Shown piece after piece: positions 6,735 to 13,642 of a stretch of DNA of 32,894 nt (positions within the stretch are counted from its first letter, which is position 1; every line of letters starts with the position of its first letter). The notes below the pieces were generated by a model, which saw only the letters and a program-made list of their open reading frames with translations, made no database searches and was not told the DNA's origin. The DNA is from Bacilli bacterium (GTDB lineage: Bacteria > Bacillota_I > Bacilli_A > RFN20 > CAG-826), in contig JAILIV010000051.1 in NCBI GenBank assembly GCA_024695105.1, positions 1 to 32,894 on the forward strand. The letters are read 5' to 3'. The translations under genes were made by a program, and so were the position numbers.

Positions 6735-9048
6735 CTTTGCCTCCTTTGATGATGGACATATAGAAGGCCTCCAAGCCTTCGGGGTGTTGCCTTTCGACTT
6801 CTTCCATCGAGCCTTCGAAGACGATCTTCCCTTCCAAGATGATGGCGATGCGCGTGCACAAACGCTCCACCACGTCGATGATGTGGGAGGAGAAGAACAC
6901 GACGTTGCCTTTCTTCGCGTGGGCGATCATGGCTTGTTTGACTTGGAAGACGGACTGGGGGTCTAGTCCGGTCAACGGTTCGTCCAATATCCAAACCTTC
7001 GGGTCATGGACAAGCGCTGCCATGATGGCGATTTTCTGTTTCATGCCATGGCTATACGTTTCCATACGGGCGTCGAAGGCTTCGGTGAGTTCGAAGGCTT
7101 CCAAGTAGTGGTTAATGCGTTCGGCGCGGTCTTCCTTGCTTACCCCATAGAGATCTGCGACATAGCCGATGTATTCCCTTCCGGCAAGCTTTTCGTATAA
7201 GGCATAGTGGTCGGGGACATAACCGAGGAGTCTTTTGGCTTGGACGGGTTCGTGGGTGATGTCAAATCCACATACATCGATGGATCCTTCGGTCAAAGGC
7301 TGGATGCCGATGGCGGATTTGATGCAGGTGGATTTGCCCGCGCCATTAGGCCCAAGGAAGCCGAAGATCTCCCCGCCGCTCACGCAAAGGCTTAAATGGT
7401 CGACGGAGAGTTTTGGGGAGGAGCCATACCGTTTGCTGAAGGAAGAAAAGTTCAATCGGATGGGTGTTTCTTCCGATGGGGTCAATGTTTTCATAAGGCG
7501 GGCCTCCTTGAATGATAGAGCGTTTTGCTTTCGTGTTTTTAGGCGCATGCGCAAGTCGACGTGGGCGTCTTCCACCGCGTAGAAGAAGGTGTAGACGTAC
7601 CACATCAAAAAGGCGATGCCGACGTAGCCGACGAAGAAGAGACTTTGGTATAGCGGGTAATAGACAAGCACCAAATCACCTGAGTTGAACTGCACCCTCA
7701 CGTTGAGCATTTTCTTCGCCTCTTCGCCGAAGATACCTAGGATGTAATCGTTGTTGATGAATAGGTAATCGGTGCCGCTTCCAAGTTCCCCAGGCCGATA
7801 ACCCGGGACGAAGTTGGACAGGTAACCATTCGCGAACATGATGGCGACGAAATACACCGCAAAGGCCGCGAGGGAATAACCCATTTGCTTCATTTTGGGG
7901 CGGTCGAATACCTTTAGGGCCACCGCTAAAAGCGGCATGCATAAGGCGTTCATGTGGTTCCACCAGAATAAGAGGACGCTGGGGTCGAACATGTTCGTGT
8001 ATTCGCCGTTATTGGGCCACACCATGGCGGCGAAGGCGCCGAAGACGTTGATGAAATAGGTGAAGTAGAAGACCTTTTTCCCATTGAAGGCGATGGATAA
8101 GGGCACGACGAATAACGCGGTATGGCAGAGGTGGATGGGGAGGCGCGTGGGCATGACTTTGTAACCATTCGCCACGTCGAAGATCCCCTCAAAACCGTAT
8201 TCGGTGAAGAAAGAGGAGATGGCGCCAATGGAAAGGAGGAGCAAAACGGTCTTTTTCCCGTTGAGGTCGTCGCTTCGGGACAAGAAGTAAGCCAAGACGA
8301 AGAAGGCGATGCCGATATAGATGTAGAGGCGTTGGACGAAGGAGAACTCAAACACGCGCCAGGAGCTTTGGATCCTCCCGAACAGGATGGAATCGGTGGG
8401 CACGAAGGTGGCGAAGGTGCCCATGGGCAAAAAGGCGAAGACGGCAAGGAGGAAATAGGCGAAGACAAACGCCCAATCGCTGTTTTTCTGCAAACGTTCC
8501 TTACGGTCTAGGATAAGCGCGACCAAGCCTGAGGAAAGGCACGCCCCAAGGGCGATGGCGACAAGCGTTTCTTTGTAGGAGATGGACAGGTTGGTGCCTA
8601 CGTAGGCATGGGCGAGGTTCCATAAGAAGGGAACGCAAAGGATAAGCAGTGGGGTGGCGATGTAACGATTCGCGTAAGCGACGCGGCGCGAGGGGAAGAT
8701 GGCGGAGAGAATGGAGAATCCCGCCGCGGGGAGGAAAAGGGCGACGTTAAGCCAGGCAAAGACGTTTCCGACGCGGTTATCCCCATAGGGGACGCCAAGG
8801 AGGTTCACGCATCCGATGTCGGTGTTGTATTGCGGCGTGCGGTAGATGGCCTTGGTCGTCATGGCGATGGGCACGAAAAAGGCCATGCAGAGCAAGCAAA
8901 CCAAAGCGACGCATCCTAAAACCAGCCGAAAGACTTTTAACGTCTTTTCCTTTCCTTTCCTCAAGGCGATGGAAAGTCCGACGAAAGGTCCAAAAAGCAG
9001 AAGGAATGTCCCTACAAACGTCAGGTAAAGGAATGCCTCTACAGCCAT
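6727..9048 (-). CDS. YwaF/TMEM164-like membrane protein fused to an ABC transporter ATPase
   Basis: From ATG at 9048 this is a 773-residue protein. About residues 1-510 are membrane segments; the stretch with LPIHLCHTALFVVPLSIAF and WWNHMNALCMPLLAVAL resembles the YwaF (TIGR02206)/TMEM164 integral membrane family. From about residue 535 a complete ABC-2-type ATPase follows: Walker A GPNGAGKST, signature YSHGMKQK, Walker B WILDEP and a switch His in FFSSHI. The frame is open farther upstream to 9213, but a -10 box at 9063-9058 lies just before ATG 9048, and upstream residues are hydrophilic and overlap the divergent holA gene, so 9048 is chosen. An internal ATG at 7494 preceded by AAGGAGG could produce the ATPase alone. 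First gene of the operon. A recent loss of a stop codon or a sequencing indel could have joined two genes; no frame break is visible. Confidence 0.82.
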   Translation of the reverse strand: MAVEAFLYLTFVGTFLLLFGPFVGLSIALRKGKEKTLKVFRLVLGCVALVCLLCMAFFVPIAMTTKAIYRTPQYNTDIGCVNLLGVPYGDNRVGNVFAWLNVALFLPAAGFSILSAIFPSRRVAYANRYIATPLLILCVPFLWNLAHAYVGTNLSISYKETLVAIALGACLSSGLVALILDRKERLQKNSDWAFVFAYFLLAVFAFLPMGTFATFVPTDSILFGRIQSSWRVFEFSFVQRLYIYIGIAFFVLAYFLSRSDDLNGKKTVLLLLSIGAISSFFTEYGFEGIFDVANGYKVMPTRLPIHLCHTALFVVPLSIAFNGKKVFYFTYFINVFGAFAAMVWPNNGEYTNMFDPSVLLFWWNHMNALCMPLLAVALKVFDRPKMKQMGYSLAAFAVYFVAIMFANGYLSNFVPGYRPGELGSGTDYLFINNDYILGIFGEEAKKMLNVRVQFNSGDLVLVYYPLYQSLFFVGYVGIAFLMWYVYTFFYAVEDAHVDLRMRLKTRKQNALSFKEARLMKTLTPSEETPIRLNFSSFSKRYGSSPKLSVDHLSLCVSGGEIFGFLGPNGAGKSTCIKSAIGIQPLTEGSIDVCGFDITHEPVQAKRLLGYVPDHYALYEKLAGREYIGYVADLYGVSKEDRAERINHYLEAFELTEAFDARMETYSHGMKQKIAIMAALVHDPKVWILDEPLTGLDPQSVFQVKQAMIAHAKKGNVVFFSSHIIDVVERLCTRIAIILEGKIVFEGSMEEVERQHPEGLEAFYMSIIKGGKGA
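7494..7509 (-). promoter_or_regulatory. Internal Shine-Dalgarno and in-frame start inside the ABC fusion gene
   Basis: On the minus strand AAGGAGG (7509-7503) stands 8 nt before an in-frame ATG at 7494 encoding MKTLTPSEE, directly at the border between the membrane part and the ATPase domain. This is a good initiation site for a free-standing ATPase of about 255 residues. Confidence 0.6.
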
Positions 9049-9057
9049 GTACCCATT

Positions 9058-9063
9058 ATTATA
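9058..9063 (-). promoter_or_regulatory. -10 box of the minus-strand ABC operon (probable leaderless start)
   Basis: A perfect TATAAT on the minus strand (9063 to 9058) ends 9 nt before ATG 9048, with no Shine-Dalgarno between them. No good -35 hexamer is apparent. Confidence 0.55.
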
Positions 9064-9131
9064 CTCGCCCGCGCGAAGCAACGGCAAAACGCCACGAGGA
9101 AAATACTCACGCATGTTCGCTCTTACGCCCG

Positions 9132-9137
9132 TATAAT
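9132..9137 (+). promoter_or_regulatory. -10 box of holA (probable leaderless start)
   Basis: A perfect TATAAT ends 8 nt before the holA ATG at 9146. There is no room for a Shine-Dalgarno, and no clear -35 hexamer. It lies back to back with the -10 box of the ABC operon. Confidence 0.55.
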
Positions 9138-9145
9138 TGTCTTCG

Positions 9146-10120
9146 ATGATCCTTGTCTTGTATTCCACCGATCCCCAGATGGCCCGCCACGTGGCCATGA
9201 AGCAGATCCGCAAGGACTTCCCGAAGCGGGACGAGTTTAACTACATCAGCCTAAACATGGAGCTTACCCCGCTAGACGAACTGGCGCAGGAATGTTCCTT
9301 CCTTCCGCTTGGATGCGACCGGAAGTGCGTTTTGGCATTCGGATGCTCCTTTTTGGCTAAGACGAAGACCAAACTGGATGAAAAAGAATCCCGACGGCTT
9401 CTGGAATACCTCAAGAACCCAGATGCTTTCATTGACCTGTATATGCTTGTTGAGGCGGATGCGGTGGACGAGAAGAACCCACTCGTCAAAGCCATCATGA
9501 ACACGGGCCAAATCAAAGGTATCCCACTTCCCAAACCCGAGGAATGGATGGAATACGCGAAGCAGTACTTCGCCGCGAAGGGATGCGGCATCGAGGAAAG
9601 CGCCTGCAGGGAGCTTATCCTGCGCGTGGATAACGATTACGGCCGTTTCCAGAACGACCTTGGGAAGTTATCCTCTTACGCCAACGGGGAAACCATTACC
9701 TTGAATGCCGTGAAGATGCTGATCGCCCCCAAAATCGAGGAAGACACGTTTGCCATGAGCAACGCCCTTACCCGAGGCGACGTGGCTAAGGCCATGGCCA
9801 TTTACAAAGACCTGAAGGCCCATTCCGTCGATGAAATCCGTTTGATTAACACGCTTGCCTCGCAGTTCCTTTTCATGGATGAGGTCCGCTACTTGGACCT
9901 AAGGGGAAATTCTTCCGATGAAATCGCGCGGGAACTCGCCACTAGCCGCAAACGCGTGGAAGTGACGCTAAGCAACCTTTACCGCATCCATCAAGAGGCC
10001 ATTCCCCGCATTTTGGAAGAACTCTACGAATGCGAGAAATCCATTCTCACCGGAAACGTGGAACCCGCCTTTGCGTTTACGCGGTTCCTCGCCAATTACA
10101 CGATCAAAAAAAGCGATTGA
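9146..10120 (+). CDS. holA: DNA polymerase III subunit delta
   Basis: A 324-residue protein with the layout of HolA: an N-terminal nucleotide-binding-like fold beginning MILVLYSTDP, conserved DFPKRDEFNYISLNME, the hydrophobic FLPLGCDRKCVLAFG segment, and the C-terminal helical collar region (ALTRGDVAKAMAIYKDLKAHSVDEIRLINTLASQFLFMDEVRYL). Delta opens the beta sliding clamp within the clamp loader. Identification is supported by position: comEC-holA-rpsT is a standard Bacillota order, with rpsT immediately downstream and convergent. A TTG at 9137 is in frame but lies within the -10 box, so ATG 9146 is chosen; this leaves almost no 5' leader. The P-loop is not intact, as is normal for delta subunits. 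Confidence 0.9.
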   Translation: MILVLYSTDPQMARHVAMKQIRKDFPKRDEFNYISLNMELTPLDELAQECSFLPLGCDRKCVLAFGCSFLAKTKTKLDEKESRRLLEYLKNPDAFIDLYMLVEADAVDEKNPLVKAIMNTGQIKGIPLPKPEEWMEYAKQYFAAKGCGIEESACRELILRVDNDYGRFQNDLGKLSSYANGETITLNAVKMLIAPKIEEDTFAMSNALTRGDVAKAMAIYKDLKAHSVDEIRLINTLASQFLFMDEVRYLDLRGNSSDEIARELATSRKRVEVTLSNLYRIHQEAIPRILEELYECEKSILTGNVEPAFAFTRFLANYTIKKSD

Positions 10121-10137
10121 CGCACCAAAGGATATGA

Positions 10138-10162
10138 AAAAGGCCCACATCATGGGCCTTTT
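10138..10162. terminator. Bidirectional terminator between holA and rpsT
   Basis: AAAAGGCCCA (10138-10147) and TGGGCCTTTT (10153-10162) form a 10-bp stem with a CATCA loop. A-run on one side and T-run on the other allow termination of both convergent genes. Confidence 0.9.
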
Positions 10163-10179
10163 CTAGTAGTAACGGGGGA

Positions 10180-10440
10180 TTAGAGCTTCGCGACGAGAGC
10201 CTGGAGGTGGGCTTTCTTGCGGTTGGCGCTATTGAGGGCCAAGACGCCAGATTGCGCGGCCTTGTCGAGGAGGGAAATCGCTTCGTGAAGGGCGGCTTCG
10301 GCCTCGGGCTTTTTGCCCTCTTGGGCGAGGAGCTCGACCTTCTTGATGGCGGAGCGGACCTCGGACTTCTTGGAGGCGTTGTCCTGACGGGCTTTCTCGC
10401 TGGTTTTGGTGCGTTTGATGACGGATTTGATATTTGGCAT
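10180..10440 (-). CDS. rpsT: 30S ribosomal protein S20
   Basis: An 86-residue, lysine- and alanine-rich helical protein starting MPNIKSVIKRTKTSEKAR and ending LNSANRKKAHLQALVAKL, which matches bacterial S20. S20 binds 16S rRNA early in small-subunit assembly. The frame stays open to 10497, but the family start MPN at 10440 is preceded on the minus strand by a purine-rich AAAAGGAAAAAG ribosome binding site, so the shorter form is chosen. It is monocistronic, convergent with holA, and shares the bidirectional terminator at 10138-10162. Confidence 0.96.
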   Translation of the reverse strand: MPNIKSVIKRTKTSEKARQDNASKKSEVRSAIKKVELLAQEGKKPEAEAALHEAISLLDKAAQSGVLALNSANRKKAHLQALVAKL

Positions 10441-10465
10441 GGTACTTTTTCCTTTTCTAGCGGTG

Positions 10466-10471
10466 ATTATA
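10466..10471 (-). promoter_or_regulatory. -10 box of rpsT
   Basis: A perfect TATAAT on the minus strand, 25 nt before the rpsT start and upstream of the purine-rich ribosome binding site. A TTGCAA lies 20 bp further upstream, which is wider than usual spacing. Confidence 0.55.
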
Positions 10472-10530
10472 TTAGCCACTTGGCGGTGGCCTTGCAACGA
10501 TTATTTACGCGTATATAGGCGCGTGGGCGT

Positions 10531-12537
10531 TTAGTCCTTGGGGCCTTCGCCTTGGAGGTCGAGGATCTCCTTGGTGAAGTCGTTGGCGCACGCCAAGATG
10601 CCATATTGCTCCTCAGGGATCTCCAGTTTGAATTCCTTGTTGAGCAACTGGCACATCTCGATGTAGCTCATGGAGTCGCCGCCCAAATCGGTGGTCCAAA
10701 TGGCCTCGGGGTCGATCTTGAACTCAGGGAGCATCAACACCTTCGAGAAGCACTTGGTGACTTTCTTCAGCGTGGCGTCGACCTTGGCTTGGTCATAGCC
10801 GTCGAAGGAGACGGTCTTCTTCGCGGGCGCGTCGGTGCCCATGAAGTCATCCGAGCCTTTCTCGATGGCTTCCTTTAGGACGAAACGCTTGACCTTCATG
10901 GAGGAGGACATCGGCAAGGGGTGCTTGTCGATGAGGATGTCTTGGACCTTCTTCTCGGAAGGAAGCGTGTCGTTGATGGCCTTGATGTCGGAGAAGATGC
11001 GCTCGATGGTCTCCTCGGTGACGGAGTTATCGACTTCGCAGACCAACGTGATCTTCTCCTCGGTCGCGCCCGGACGCTTGGCGCCCAAGCAGACGACGTT
11101 ATTGAGGCCCGCGACGTCTTTGAAGTAGTACTCGATCTCGTCGGGGAAGACGTTCTCGCCGTTGCTTAGGATGATGGTGTCCTTCAACCTACCTTTCAGG
11201 TAGAAGTTGCCATGGTTGTCCATCGTGGCGATGTCGCCGGTGCGGAAGAAGCCATCTTCGGTAAGGGGGGTCTTACGGCGCTTGCCACCGATGATTTCCT
11301 CTTCGTGGACGATGGGAGACTTGACGAGCAATTCGCCTTGGGTCTCGCCTTCTTTGCAGGCGATCTTCATCTCGACCCCATGGAAGGGGGCGCCAATGGA
11401 ACCCTTCATGCGCTGCTCGACGCGTGGGGATTGTTCGACGCAGGCGATGCCGACCTCGGTCATGCCGAAGCCGTTATACAGGTTATAGCCGATGCCGTTG
11501 ACGAGGGCTTGGGTCTTGGGCGAGAGGAAGCCGCCACCAGAGATGCAATAACGGACCCGTTTGCCGAGCACCTTCTTTTGGAAGGCATGAAGCGCCAACT
11601 TAGAGGCGGCGAACCCTGCTTCCCTACGGGAAATTTTATGGGTGTTGAAGGCGATCATCTTGGAGACGAGGTCGGACTTCGAGGGTTTTAGCGAGGCGAC
11701 GGTGCGGTTCACCGTTTGGGCCAAACCATCCCAGAACAAGGGCACCGAGTAAATGTGGGTGCACTTCCCTTTGCGGCAGGCGGCGAGTAGGTCGCTGGTG
11801 GCCAGCGAAGAAGGATAGACCAACGTCTTGCCATAGTAGGTGTACCAAAGTAGGTTCACGGCAAAGCCGAAGATGTGGTGGAACGGAAGCATCGCCAAGG
11901 TATGGATGGGCGAAGGGTACATCAAATCGAGGGTCTTGTCGGGAATGGACAAGGAGGCGAGGATCTGGGCGCAGAGGTTCTTGCCCGAGAACACCATCAT
12001 CTTCGCGTCGCCGGTGGTGCCGGAAGAGCAGAAGATGACGTTGTCGGCGAAGTCGGGGTTGAAGGAATAGTCCTCGTCTCGCGCGGATACTTCGTTCACG
12101 CGATACCGGGGAACGCAAAAGGTTTCCTCGTCGTTGGCGATCAAAGCGGCCGCCCCGGACTGGCGAAGCAAATTGTCCGCGTTTTCCTTTGGAAGGCGGG
12201 CGTCGATGAGCAGGGGGATATGCTCCGACATCAGGATCGCCCAGAACATGATGGGCCAGCGTTCGGAGTTCTTGAGCTTCAAGCCCACGATGGTGCGGGG
12301 GGCGATGGAAGAGAAAAGACCCGAGAGTTGACTCGCGGTGCGGAACACCTCGTTGCGGAACTCGTCATAGGTCATGTGGCAGGATTTGCCCGATTCGTCA
12401 AAGTAGATGGCGATCCAAGCGTTGGGGTCGCGTTCGACGATCGCGGTATAAATGTCCTCCATCGTCTGCGTCGTGTCGGCGAGTTTGGCGGTGGCGGACA
12501 TGAAGGCCTTGACGGCCTCGTAATTATCACGTTTCAT
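10531..12537 (-). CDS. Acyl-AMP ligase with C-terminal acyl carrier protein domain
   Basis: A 668-residue two-domain protein. The adenylate-forming domain (about residues 1-560) shows the P-loop SSGTTGD near residue 170, the NGFGMTEVG motif, and YLKGRLKDTIILSNGENVFP with the hinge and C-terminal sub-domain. The last 80-90 residues are an acyl carrier domain; the Ser in DLGGDSMS (near residue 620) is the phosphopantetheine site. Such enzymes activate a carboxylic acid with ATP and transfer it to a pantetheine thiol, here probably in cis. A fatty acid is the likeliest substrate (acyl-ACP synthetase type), but this cannot be proved from sequence. The start at 12537 is preceded by AAGGAGC; the open frame to 12585 lacks such a site. 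It is transcribed divergently from fmt as a single gene; no terminator is evident before rpsT. Confidence 0.88.
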   Translation of the reverse strand: MKRDNYEAVKAFMSATAKLADTTQTMEDIYTAIVERDPNAWIAIYFDESGKSCHMTYDEFRNEVFRTASQLSGLFSSIAPRTIVGLKLKNSERWPIMFWAILMSEHIPLLIDARLPKENADNLLRQSGAAALIANDEETFCVPRYRVNEVSARDEDYSFNPDFADNVIFCSSGTTGDAKMMVFSGKNLCAQILASLSIPDKTLDLMYPSPIHTLAMLPFHHIFGFAVNLLWYTYYGKTLVYPSSLATSDLLAACRKGKCTHIYSVPLFWDGLAQTVNRTVASLKPSKSDLVSKMIAFNTHKISRREAGFAASKLALHAFQKKVLGKRVRYCISGGGFLSPKTQALVNGIGYNLYNGFGMTEVGIACVEQSPRVEQRMKGSIGAPFHGVEMKIACKEGETQGELLVKSPIVHEEEIIGGKRRKTPLTEDGFFRTGDIATMDNHGNFYLKGRLKDTIILSNGENVFPDEIEYYFKDVAGLNNVVCLGAKRPGATEEKITLVCEVDNSVTEETIERIFSDIKAINDTLPSEKKVQDILIDKHPLPMSSSMKVKRFVLKEAIEKGSDDFMGTDAPAKKTVSFDGYDQAKVDATLKKVTKCFSKVLMLPEFKIDPEAIWTTDLGGDSMSYIEMCQLLNKEFKLEIPEEQYGILACANDFTKEILDLQGEGPKD

Positions 12538-12562
12538 GCATTGCTCCTTGTGGTTTGGGCTA

Positions 12563-12647
12563 AGGCAAGGCCAGGCGAAAGCCATGGTGCAATAGCCATT
12601 ATAGCGCCCTCAAGCACTTGCGCACATGAAAAGTTTGGGCCTTGCCT
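12563..12647. repeat. 10-bp inverted repeat around the divergent acyl-ligase/fmt control region
   Basis: AGGCAAGGCC (12563-12572) and GGCCTTGCCT (12638-12647) are perfect reverse complements 65 bp apart, on either side of the acyl-ligase -10 box. GTTTGGGC also occurs directly repeated at 12553-12560 and 12633-12640. It may be a paired operator. Confidence 0.45.
12598..12603 (-). promoter_or_regulatory. -10 box of the acyl-AMP ligase/ACP gene
   Basis: A perfect TATAAT on the minus strand, predicting a start of transcription near 12591 and a leader of about 53 nt with AAGGAGC before ATG 12537. Confidence 0.55.
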
Positions 12648-12700
12648 GTGGCGTATTCCTCAGGAAGGAAGTAAACTTCCTAGGCGAAGGAGGCAAGAAC

Positions 12701-13642
12701 ATGGGACGTTATGACAAAGAGACCGCCCGGATTGTTTACATGGGCACCCCAGCCATCTCGGCGACCGTGTTGTCGGGTCTATTGGAACAAGGTTTCCATG
12801 TCGTGGGAGTCATTTGCAATCCAGACAAGCCCACGGGAAGGAAAGGAATGTTGACGCCTTGCCCGGTCAAAACCGTGGCCCTGCAGGCGGGCATCCCCGT
12901 TTTCCAACCCGCGAAAATCCGCTTGGACCACGGCTTTTTGCCTTCGCTAGAACCCGATGTCATCGTCACGATGGCCTATGGCCAAATCGTTCCCCAAGAG
13001 GTTTTGGATTGTCCCAAAAGAGGGTGCATCAACCTTCACGGCAGCATCCTTCCCGCTTTGCGTGGCGCGGCGCCGATCCAACGCGCCTTGGATTTAGGTT
13101 TGAAGGAAACGGGCGTCACCTTAATGCAGATGGTCGCCGCCATGGACGCTGGGGAAGCCTATGACGTGGAGAAAGTAGAGATCGCCGAAGAGGATAACTA
13201 CACCTCTTTGGCGGAAAAGATTGGCATCGCCGCGAGAAACCTCATCGTCCGCGATTTGATTCCCTACCTCAACGGCGAATTGCCCGGGGTCCCCCAAGAT
13301 GAAAGCCTCGTGACCTTCGCCAGCAAAATCACCCCCGGGGACGAGAAACTCGATTTCCATATGTCCGGGAAGGTTTTCGTCAACCGCGTCCGCGCCTTGT
13401 CGCTTACGCCAGGAGGCTACGCTTACCTCGATGGGTTGAAGTTCAAAATCCTTTCGGCGACGCCTACCGATTTGCCCGTTGGGCAACCTGGGGAAGTGGT
13501 GAAAGCCAAGAAAGGGCTATTCGTCTCCGTGTCTGACGCCACGTTGCGTTTGGACTTGGTTCAGTTAGAAGGCAAGAAGATGGTCGATGGGGCGAGTTTC
13601 GCCAACGGCTACCGCGACTTGCTCGGCAAGATCCTTTCCTAA
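12701..13642 (+). CDS. fmt: Methionyl-tRNA formyltransferase
   Basis: A 313-residue enzyme that formylates initiator Met-tRNA using 10-formyl-tetrahydrofolate. The N-terminal formyltransferase fold begins with IVYMGTPAIS; CNPDKPTGRKGM, INLHGSILPALRGAAPIQRA (formyl-folate and catalytic His region) and GVTLMQMVAAMDAGEAYD follow in the family order, then a C-terminal OB-like domain (SGKVFVNRVRALSLTPGGYAY). The start at ATG 12701 has a strong GAAGGAGG site (12686-12693). Its usual partners def and priA are not adjacent. The stop codon overlaps the start of the next gene by one base (TAATG), so the two are translationally coupled. A small hairpin (AGGAAG/CTTCCT, 12662-12681) lies just upstream of the ribosome binding site. 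Confidence 0.96.
   Translation: MGRYDKETARIVYMGTPAISATVLSGLLEQGFHVVGVICNPDKPTGRKGMLTPCPVKTVALQAGIPVFQPAKIRLDHGFLPSLEPDVIVTMAYGQIVPQEVLDCPKRGCINLHGSILPALRGAAPIQRALDLGLKETGVTLMQMVAAMDAGEAYDVEKVEIAEEDNYTSLAEKIGIAARNLIVRDLIPYLNGELPGVPQDESLVTFASKITPGDEKLDFHMSGKVFVNRVRALSLTPGGYAYLDGLKFKILSATPTDLPVGQPGEVVKAKKGLFVSVSDATLRLDLVQLEGKKMVDGASFANGYRDLLGKILS

Noticed and set aside
9049-9213. Upstream extension of the ABC fusion protein to 9213.
   Set aside because: It would overlap holA and cross both -10 boxes; the added residues are not membrane-like, and the family-like hydrophobic start is at 9048.
11875-12714. A 279-codon plus-strand frame across the acyl-ligase gene.
   Set aside because: It mirrors the ligase gene, whose motifs are certain, and it has no ribosome binding site.
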